From Bacteroidales bacterium UBA1680 (GTDB taxonomy: Bacteria > Bacteroidota > Bacteroidia > Bacteroidales > UBA932), in the NCBI GenBank assembly GCA_002320605.1, contig DCKG01000030.1, positions 1 to 64,000 of the forward strand: a stretch of DNA of 64,000 nt, in the 5' to 3' direction. Made by a program: the position numbers and the translations under genes. Positions 27,427 through 33,837 of this stretch are shown piece after piece (the first letter of the stretch is position 1; every line of letters begins with the position of its first letter). The notes below the pieces were generated by a model. The model was not told the origin of the DNA, ran no database searches, and saw nothing but the letters and a program-made list of their open reading frames with translations.

Positions 27427-28204
27427 ATCCACTAATGCATTATTTGCCATCTTGCTGAGCATTGCGATTTCAAGTGAGGCTGCTGATTGCAGATACGAAG
27501 GCATTGCCATGATGCATTCAGCGCCTGAATATGGCGCAATCGCATCCATAACAGACAACAAGACAAAAAGTGAATCACATAATGTCCCTTACGAGAGACA
27601 AAACTTTGTAAAGCGCACGAAAGTTTCGCACCTAAGGCGATTCGTATTCCGCAACGATGATCTTTCACAGAATGACAGTGTCGTTATAGACAAGGTTCTC
27701 GGCGACCGTCTGGGCTCGGGATATGCTCATTCAGGAACGATGACAAAGGCCATTAATTTGGACAAGGAAGATGAATGGTCATATTGGGACGTCGATTTTT
27801 ATCTTGAAGATACAAATTCAGATGTGAGCGATTCTTCGGACAGAGAAAACTTGGAATATGGGAATATGTCCAGCGACAAAAAGCCAGAGGAAAGCAAATC
27901 GTCATTGCCACGGGTTCGCAAGTTTATAATATATTATAGTATGTTGGTGCCTTATGATTGTGAGGGCTATTTCATAATGAGAAAAAATATTTTCTTTATA
28001 TACCAACTTTATTCGGGTAAGTTCGACGTGCCACGATTCCTGGAGAAAACCTCCGAATACACCGACTTTCGATACACGGCATTATATGAGGATTTTTTCG
28101 GTTTTGAGTTACCACTTACCGGAGATGATAGAGCACCCTTCTGGGAGTTTAGGTTAGAAGACAATGGAATAAGGTTGATGAATAGGTATATGTTATATTA
28201 CTGA
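27401..28204 (+). CDS. Candidate immunity protein to JAB-like tip
   Basis: A 267-residue protein starting inside the end of the JAB-like cassette (26-base overlap). The N terminus is a likely signal peptide (STNALFAILLSIAISSEA). The C-terminal part contains CEGYFIMRKNIFFIYQL, a motif shared in form with the two proteins at 30516 and 31224 (GYFVIRDNIIFISRG and LGFMKLRDNIVFLDG), which also follow a JAB-like tip. The shared motif, order and export signal point to one immunity family. A frame opening at 27377 exists, but the start at 27401 gives the signal peptide. No known family was recognised. Confidence 0.65.
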   Translation: MQNYLQNIKSTNALFAILLSIAISSEAADCRYEGIAMMHSAPEYGAIASITDNKTKSESHNVPYERQNFVKRTKVSHLRRFVFRNDDLSQNDSVVIDKVLGDRLGSGYAHSGTMTKAINLDKEDEWSYWDVDFYLEDTNSDVSDSSDRENLEYGNMSSDKKPEESKSSLPRVRKFIIYYSMLVPYDCEGYFIMRKNIFFIYQLYSGKFDVPRFLEKTSEYTDFRYTALYEDFFGFELPLTGDDRAPFWEFRLEDNGIRLMNRYMLYY

Positions 28205-28242
28205 CGAAGCATCGCTGAATCATGTAAATTTATATTACCAGA

Positions 28243-29112
28243 ATGTCTCGTGGAAAAATGGTTTCTCGTCAAGTTATATATTTTAGGCAGGCAGCATTGC
28301 TGATTGCGGAAGGCATAGGAATCTGGTTGCCGCAGCAGTATCGCTTCTGCGGCAAGGAGCTGGACTCCACGTCGGCCCTGAACCTGTACTGGTTCGGATC
28401 CCGCCTCTACGACCAGCTTACAGCCCGCTGGACGACGCAGGATCCGATGTCCGAGAAGTACTATGCCTCCAGCCCCTACGCATACTGCCAGAACGACCCG
28501 GTGAGGTTTATTGACCCGGATGGTAGAGAACTACGAGTAGCCAAGGAGTACCAAGAGCAATTTAGGAAAGATTTGCAAAAAGTTTATGGCGATAGAATAG
28601 ATATGCTTTCTTTCAACGATAATGGGACATTACAACTTAATGGGAAAACAATAGATTTTACCAAGGGAATGACAAAAGACCAAAAAGTTGCATTTAATGG
28701 ATTATATAAAGCGATAAACGACAAACAAGTTACATCTGTGGTTTATGCTGATTATTACAATGTAACAGTGAATAATGAAGTAAAGTCTTCAGATATTGTG
28801 AAAGAATTCGGCGGAGGTTTGTATTCTAAAACAGATAATATTATTGTCATAGCTCCTAATGTGGGAAGCGTAGAAGTTACATTAGACCAAATTCAGATTA
28901 CCGCCGATGGGCTTGTATTTCCTACTCAAAACGTCCAGCAAAATACTACCTCTACGTTATTTCACGAAATTGGGGAACGAAATACTTCAAATATTAATTT
29001 TAGAGGAGCTGTCATTGACTTTGAAAACTATGTAAGGCGAATAGTCGGACTTCCAAGTCGTCCATACGATATAAATCACAGTAAAACTATAAAAACTAAT
29101 TACACGAAATGA
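28243..29112 (+). pseudogene. Orphan RHS tip cassette with HEIGE motif
   Basis: Promoterless cassette. After about 30 non-RHS residues it enters the RHS core at YRFCGKELDS, a longer core piece than the other two cassettes have. It passes RFIDPDG and continues into an AT-rich tip of about 190 residues. Near the end is TLFHEIGERNTSNINF (H241, E242) followed by FENYVR. The pattern recalls a metallopeptidase helix in which the second His is replaced by Glu, so it is either a HEXXE-type variant or an inactive form. The end overlaps the next gene by 4 bases (ATGA). It is predicted to be a silent spare toxin tip for the RHS gene upstream. Confidence 0.7.
28330..28517 (+). repeat. RHS core repeat in orphan cassette 2
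   Basis: Near-identical copy of the parental core from the YRFCGKELDS codons to the DPDG codons. It is the longest core copy among the three orphan cassettes. Confidence 0.92.
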
Positions 29113-29639
29113 ATATGAAAGTACATCTTTATTTAATATTAATTTGTTTGAATGTTTTTTGTAGATTAAATGCTCAAACTGGGGTTGCTGGAAACGAACA
29201 ATACAATTCCTATGAGCAGTGTATTTATATTGATAATCTGACTCAAAAATTAACCTCTGACATTTTTCTTAGTAATTATTATTGCAAACTTAAGCCGTCG
29301 GATTTTAAAACTTCACAGATAATTGACACTATTCACAAAAGAAGAGAAGTTCATATCAGTACTTACAAAGCTAAAGACGGTTATCTTTTTGTTAATAAAT
29401 CCATTATGGACAAGGTCGCAAATACGAATTGTGAGTTGGATAAAATGGGAGTGGCATATGTATATAATAATAAGGCAGTAAAGACGAAGAAAGACGTATT
29501 TCGGATTCTTAGATTAAGAATAAATAATATTCAGATTGCAGATATTACTCAAGATGAGCAATTGGGGATAATAACCGTACATATTATTGACAAAAAACAC
29601 GTAATCCCGGAGACGCTTACTTTGAAACGGAAGAAATAG
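29109..29639 (+). CDS. Exported small protein, candidate immunity to HEIGE tip
   Basis: A 176-residue protein with a signal peptide (LYLILICLNVFCRLNAQ). It overlaps the stop codon of the HEIGE cassette by 4 bases. The second ATG at 29115 lies in the GAATATG context seen at other starts and may be the true start. The mature region is lysine-rich and unrecognised. It ends in LTLKRKK, where the nucleotide sequence merges with the long direct repeat (29621 onward), so the last residues equal those of the lipoprotein at 26135-26524. Assignment as immunity rests on position and export signal only. Confidence 0.62.
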   Translation: MNMKVHLYLILICLNVFCRLNAQTGVAGNEQYNSYEQCIYIDNLTQKLTSDIFLSNYYCKLKPSDFKTSQIIDTIHKRREVHISTYKAKDGYLFVNKSIMDKVANTNCELDKMGVAYVYNNKAVKTKKDVFRILRLRINNIQIADITQDEQLGIITVHIIDKKHVIPETLTLKRKK

Positions 29640-30119
29640 TCGATTATGCGGAGTGAAACATAACCAATCCATATATTTTACCAGAACTAATGATTCGTTT
29701 AAGAACTAATATTTCTATGATTTTCAAGTACTGGTTCGGATCCCGCCTCTACGACCCGCTCACAGCCCGCTGGACGACGCAGGACCCGATGTCCGAGAAG
29801 TACTATGTCTCCAGCCCCTACGCATACTGCCAGAACGATCCGGTGAGGTTTATTGACCCGGATGGAAGCGACATTTGGGAAATTGATGGCGAGGGACGAA
29901 TCAAGAAGACGATAAAGACGGATAAATATGACAAGTTCATATACATCGGGAATGATGCCCCATTTGACCCATCCGCAGAATCATCCGCTGATAAGCAATC
30001 GTATCCATCGATCGCCTTCGATTACGGAACGGTTTTAAATACTCGGTCAGTAAGTTTCATGAATCCTAGCACGAAAAAGAGAGATTCGTACGACGTGTTC
30101 ACAGTCAGGGGTGATAAAA
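29621..30119 (+). repeat. About 0.5-kb direct repeat, copy B
   Basis: Nearly identical to 26506-27004 at an offset of 3115 bases. It spans the end of an immunity gene, the same non-coding spacer, the RHS core fragment and the first part of the JAB-like tip. Confidence 0.88.
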
Positions 30120-30532
30120 ACGGTGAAGATCTATTCCTCTTCCTTGCCGATTATATCACAAACAGCAGTGGCGTTGAATTTAGTATTGCTAAAACCGGGA
30201 TGACCGGTGAAAAAGGTTTAGTATTTATTACGACTAGTCACACGCGCCCTGCAAGGATAATGGTAGAGGGTAAACATTATCTTATCTCACATGACTATGG
30301 AATGCCATATTTATTGAATGAGAAACTTCTGTCTGACCGTTCAGGTCAAGGTCGATACTATACAATCCGCGAAATAACGCATAGCCATCCATTTAATCCA
30401 TACGATGACGGAAGCAGGGTGAATAAAGATGACTCAACATTCGCCGCCATTGTCAAACACATATTAATTAGTCGACATGTACCGACATTTAAAATATATT
30501 TTCAAGGGAATTATTATGATTTCGGCAAATAG
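29690..30532 (+). pseudogene. Orphan RHS tip cassette with JAB-like domain, second
   Basis: Paralogue of the cassette at 26575-27426. The first ~140 residues are almost the same and the rest is diverged. It carries REITHSHPFNPYDDGS with the H-S-H-P form of the JAMM motif, then VNKDDSTF; the classical Ser/Asp pair after the histidines is replaced by an insertion, so the active-site spacing differs from the first copy. It has no signal peptide or shell. The downstream immunity gene starts 17 bases before its stop codon. Confidence 0.72.
29729..29860 (+). repeat. RHS core repeat in orphan cassette 3
   Basis: Fourth copy of the YWFG-to-DPDG core segment, with a handful of silent or conservative differences from the others. 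Confidence 0.92.
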
Positions 30533-31214
30533 ATCGATAATATTTAAAATAACAGTGATCTTCGCACTCATGGCATATTGTCTCGATTATGCCTTAGCAC
30601 AGCGAAGATCGTATGTCACTATCTCTTTGGAAAAATATGAATTCAGGCGTAATCCATTGTCTCTGAAAGACAGCGTTTGGCTTGATTCTTTGTTATTGCG
30701 TGATAAGCCTGCAATAGAAATGATTAAAACTGCCGATCTGGGCAATAAGCGGATAATCGATATTGTAAACGAGAAAAATGTTGGATTTTTTACGTTGCAT
30801 TGCCTTTGTCAAAAGTATGTTTTCCATAAAGTTTCAAGGGATGCTGATAGATTATTGACAGACAGTCCCATAGTAACGCCGCGGACCGATTACCTGATTT
30901 TCATTGACACCGATAATCAAACTCCTATTGGCAGATCATTAATGGGATATTTTGTCATTCGAGACAACATTATATTCATTTCCAGGGGTGTAAGTCTACC
31001 ATTTCTGGAAAGAACTGCTGAGAAGGCAGCTTTTAAGACTTATGAAGGAGAGGATTTGCCTCATGTCATTGGTGACGTATGGTATTTCCCCCAGTGGATC
31101 ATACTTTGCAGAAACAATAAGCTGATGCTGCTAAAAAAAGAAGTAGGTGATCTGCCGCAAAAAAATCGTATGCAATCTTCCTTTGAAAATTTGGGAGAGA
31201 TGTCCTTTCAATAA
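30516..31214 (+). CDS. Candidate immunity protein to second JAB-like tip
   Basis: A 232-residue protein with a signal peptide (IFKITVIFALMAYCLDYALAQ). It overlaps the JAB-like cassette by 17 bases. The central segment GYFVIRDNIIFISRG and the later DVWYFPQWIILCRNNK match in form the proteins at 27401 (GYFIMRKNIFFI) and 31224 (GFMKLRDNIVFL, YFPRWVIMKKEN). An earlier in-frame ATG at 30477 would lose the signal peptide. The family is unrecognised, and an immunity role is inferred from position and paralogy. Confidence 0.65.
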   Translation: MISANRSIIFKITVIFALMAYCLDYALAQRRSYVTISLEKYEFRRNPLSLKDSVWLDSLLLRDKPAIEMIKTADLGNKRIIDIVNEKNVGFFTLHCLCQKYVFHKVSRDADRLLTDSPIVTPRTDYLIFIDTDNQTPIGRSLMGYFVIRDNIIFISRGVSLPFLERTAEKAAFKTYEGEDLPHVIGDVWYFPQWIILCRNNKLMLLKKEVGDLPQKNRMQSSFENLGEMSFQ

Positions 31215-31223
31215 AAATAAGCC

Positions 31224-31970
31224 ATGAGACAGTTTTCAATGATGATTATATTGACATTGGCAATGTCGCTCTATTACGAGATGGAGTCCGGCGCTCAGAA
31301 AGCTAGGATAGGCGAATTTATGATTAAGATGTATGCATTTAAAAACACGTCCGAGGCTCAGATGGATAGCTTGATGATAGACTCGCTACTATTTTCCAAA
31401 CCATTCAGCAAGGAGACTGAGTCAGATCTTTTATGGGATAAGGATACAGTGTTTTTGCCAGAATTGTCTTTTACCCGTTGCATGAGGATGACGACGCAAA
31501 GAATATATAATACTGATACCTCAAGCGTGAGTTGGTTGCCATTTCTTCCGAATGCCTTTTATTACTATTTGTCTTACGGAAGAGGAAAAAACTGGTTAGG
31601 TTATCAATATAACGGAATCGCAAGATTGGGATTCATGAAGTTGAGGGATAATATTGTTTTCTTGGATGGCAATTATATGCGTAGCCTTGAATATAGAAGG
31701 ACGGTCAAATTTATCGTTGGTGATTACGAGGAGGATCTTGCGGAGGATGATACGATAGTTTCAGACATATATTTCCCACGTTGGGTGATTATGAAGAAGG
31801 AAAATAGTTTTACGTTATGCCAGTATTTTTCAGAGATGAGGTGGGCAGACGATTGGGAACGCTACATTGATTTCTCCTCACACATGGATGAATATCTGAA
31901 AAACGGACTGCCTTTGGATCGTGGTAGAATGATAAATCCCAATGACAAGGATTGGGATGCTGGCGAATAG
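31224..31970 (+). CDS. Paralogous candidate immunity protein
   Basis: A 248-residue protein with an N-terminal hydrophobic stretch (FSMMIILTLAMSLYYEME) that may be a signal peptide or anchor. It is 9 bases downstream of the immunity gene at 30516 and shares its scheme: DSLMIDSLLFSKPF against DSVWLDSLLLRDKP, GFMKLRDNIVFLDG against GYFVIRDNIIFISRG, and DIYFPRWVIMKKEN against DVWYFPQWIILCRNN. It is not preceded by its own toxin tip, so it may be a second immunity gene gained with the cassette, or a survivor of a lost cassette. Confidence 0.62.
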   Translation: MRQFSMMIILTLAMSLYYEMESGAQKARIGEFMIKMYAFKNTSEAQMDSLMIDSLLFSKPFSKETESDLLWDKDTVFLPELSFTRCMRMTTQRIYNTDTSSVSWLPFLPNAFYYYLSYGRGKNWLGYQYNGIARLGFMKLRDNIVFLDGNYMRSLEYRRTVKFIVGDYEEDLAEDDTIVSDIYFPRWVIMKKENSFTLCQYFSEMRWADDWERYIDFSSHMDEYLKNGLPLDRGRMINPNDKDWDAGE

Positions 31971-31990
31971 ACATTTCGGGCGCAATCGAT

Positions 31991-32524
31991 CTATGCAACG
32001 ACGGTTATCTGACAGGAGCGCATGGTCTCGAGTGCTGCTTCGTGTTTCGCTGGAGTTACTCCGGCGCAGCATGAGGCAATCACTTTTATCGGAGTTTCAG
32101 GCATGAATGCCTTTAGGATGAGGGCGTTCGAAACCACGCAGATGTCCGTGCAGAGGCCGATGAGGCATATTTCCAGGTCTTCCCCTCCGTCACGGGAGGC
32201 TTCCTTCCTTATTCTCTCCGCGAGCTCGACAGAACCGAATGACGGCTTATTCACGATGTGAGCGGCTGGGACAAGCTTGGCGATGTCGGATAGCAACTGC
32301 CAGCCGTCCGTTCCTTTGACGCAATGCTTTACTGGCAGCATTCTGCCTTCCTGCGTGCTCAGGTAGTCTTCCGAGTGGGTGTCGCGAGTCGCGAAAATGT
32401 CCTCGGGCGCATATTCCTTAATCTTGGAAATCACATTAGGGACTATCGCCTGTGCCTCTTTCGTTCCAAGAGCTCCGTCGATGAAGTCCTTCTGCATGTC
32501 GATGACGATCAATATTTTTCTCAT
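31991..32524 (-). CDS. Isochorismatase-family cysteine hydrolase (nicotinamidase-like)
   Basis: A 177-residue cytoplasmic hydrolase of the isochorismatase fold. The catalytic triad is visible as D9 in VIDMQKDF, K93 in NKPSFGS and C129 in GLCTDICV. The segment TRDTHSEDY and the PVKHCVKGT motif resemble nicotinamidases, which convert nicotinamide to nicotinate in NAD salvage. The zinc-binding set differs from classical PncA, so the substrate is left open. The annotated start uses the second ATG, which has the GAATATG context; an ATG two codons earlier (32530) is the alternative. It is convergent with the immunity genes and stands alone, with an AT-rich gap to the divergent AAA ATPase. Confidence 0.82.
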   Translation of the reverse strand: MRKILIVIDMQKDFIDGALGTKEAQAIVPNVISKIKEYAPEDIFATRDTHSEDYLSTQEGRMLPVKHCVKGTDGWQLLSDIAKLVPAAHIVNKPSFGSVELAERIRKEASRDGGEDLEICLIGLCTDICVVSNALILKAFMPETPIKVIASCCAGVTPAKHEAALETMRSCQITVVA

Positions 32525-32605
32525 ATTCATGAATATTCTATCTCATGCAAAATTAGGCAAATTTTCCCAATAGCCCCAATGTCGGTTTGGGTGGTTTTAG
32601 TGAGC

Positions 32606-32667
32606 ATAATCCCTAAATTTCACTAAAATTGGAGAATATAATCCCTGAATTTTGCATAATTTGGAGA
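32606..32667 (+). repeat. Two 30-bp tandem repeats overlapping the ATPase promoter
   Basis: The unit starting ATAATCCCT and ending TTGGAGA occurs at 32606-32635 and 32638-32667, in register every 32 bases (three helical turns). The second copy contains the -33 TTTG of the promoter of the AAA/DUF4143 gene. This is a good candidate operator pair, perhaps for autoregulation. Confidence 0.55.
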
Positions 32668-32691
32668 TTAGAATATTCGTCGCTATATTTG
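32660..32691 (+). promoter_or_regulatory. Promoter of AAA/DUF4143 gene
   Basis: TTTG (32660-32663), a 20-base gap, then TATATTTG (32684-32691) match the Bacteroidetes promoter. The expected leader to the ATG at 32707 is only about 10 bases. Confidence 0.65.
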
Positions 32692-32706
32692 TAAAAAATT
32701 AAGAAT

Positions 32707-33837
32707 ATGATAGAGCGGCTTGTAACAGGCAACATATTAAATGATTACAAAAAAGGGAAAGTAATAATTCTGCTTGGTCCTAGGCAGGTCGGAAAAACTA
32801 CTCTTCTAGAAAAACTGAAGGAAGGTAATAAGAACGTGCTTTCTATCAACTGCGATGACAGGGACGATGCTAGGCTTCTCGAAGGAAAGTCTTCGGCAGA
32901 ACTTCGCCAGCTTTTATCTCCTTACGATTTAGTGGCGGTTGACGAGGCTCAAAGAGTGGAAAACATCGGTTTGACTATTAAGATGATAGGGGACTTGAAG
33001 CTGAAGACACAGGTGGTCGTGACGGGCTCTTCATCTCTTGACATGTCTAGTAAGATCAACGAGCCGGCAACAGGAAGAACCATTGAATATCAGTTGTTTC
33101 CTTTTTCATTGCCGGAATTGGCCAAGGATCATGGAGAGAGAAATGAGCAGAAGCTACTTGAGAGCAGGATGATCTATGGCCTTTACCCAGAAGTCGTCAA
33201 TGAACCCCAGGATGCCAAGAGGACGCTCATCAACCTTGCTGACAAATACTTGTACAAGGATTTATTCTCGTTTAAGGGAATCAGGAAGCCTGAGCTTGTC
33301 GAGAATCTTGTGAGGGCTCTGGCACTTCAGGTTGGAAACGAAGTGTCATACAATGAGCTCAGCAATGCCCTTGGGGTTGACAAAACTACGGTAGAGAACT
33401 ACATAGGTCTTCTCGAAAAATGTTTTGTGGTCTTCAGGCTTGGATCTTTCAGCCGGAATATGCGTGACGAGATTAAGAAAGGCAAGAAAATATATTTCTA
33501 TGATAATGGCATCCGCAATGCGGTTATCCGCAACTTTGCGCCTCTTGATCTTAGGAATGACACGGGCGCCTTGTGGGAGAATCTGATGGTCAGCGAGAGA
33601 TTCAAGCATAACTCATATTCAATGAATTATGCCAACATATATTTCTGGCGCACGCATTCTCGGAAGGAGATAGACTTGGTTGAAGAGAGGGACGGGCTTC
33701 TAAGTACCTACGAATTCAAATGGAAGCCTTCGAAGAAAGCTTCCATTCCAAAAGATTTTTCAGAGTCTTACTCAAACTCTTCTTTCACTGTCATCACGCC
33801 AGATAATTTGTGGCCCTTCCTGGAATCTCCCTTATAG
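32707..33837 (+). CDS. AAA ATPase with DUF4143 domain
   Basis: A 376-residue ATPase of the AAA_14/DUF4143 group. The Walker A motif is GPRQVGKTTL at residues 24-33, the Walker B is DLVAVDEAQR near residue 80, and a sensor-like TGSSSLDM is near 115. The C-terminal DUF4143 part has FPFSLPEL, YLYKDLFSFKGI, VSYNELSNALGVDKTTVENYIGLLEK (a winged-helix element) and a PDDEXK-like end with IDLVEERDG and YEFKW. These are widespread archaeal-type NTPases of unknown cellular role, sometimes linked to defence or toxin-antitoxin behaviour. The stop codon overlaps convergently with the TonB receptor gene. A degenerate relative lies at 52025-52968. Confidence 0.9.
   Translation: MIERLVTGNILNDYKKGKVIILLGPRQVGKTTLLEKLKEGNKNVLSINCDDRDDARLLEGKSSAELRQLLSPYDLVAVDEAQRVENIGLTIKMIGDLKLKTQVVVTGSSSLDMSSKINEPATGRTIEYQLFPFSLPELAKDHGERNEQKLLESRMIYGLYPEVVNEPQDAKRTLINLADKYLYKDLFSFKGIRKPELVENLVRALALQVGNEVSYNELSNALGVDKTTVENYIGLLEKCFVVFRLGSFSRNMRDEIKKGKKIYFYDNGIRNAVIRNFAPLDLRNDTGALWENLMVSERFKHNSYSMNYANIYFWRTHSRKEIDLVEERDGLLSTYEFKWKPSKKASIPKDFSESYSNSSFTVITPDNLWPFLESPL

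Noticed and set aside
19803..31970. Type VI or contractile secretion genes expected with RHS toxins
   Set aside because: No VgrG, PAAR, Hcp or sheath-like protein is encoded here; the RHS proteins carry their own signal peptides.
32606..32667. Tandem repeat as a CRISPR or satellite
   Set aside because: Only two imperfect copies, with a promoter element inside the second; better read as an operator.
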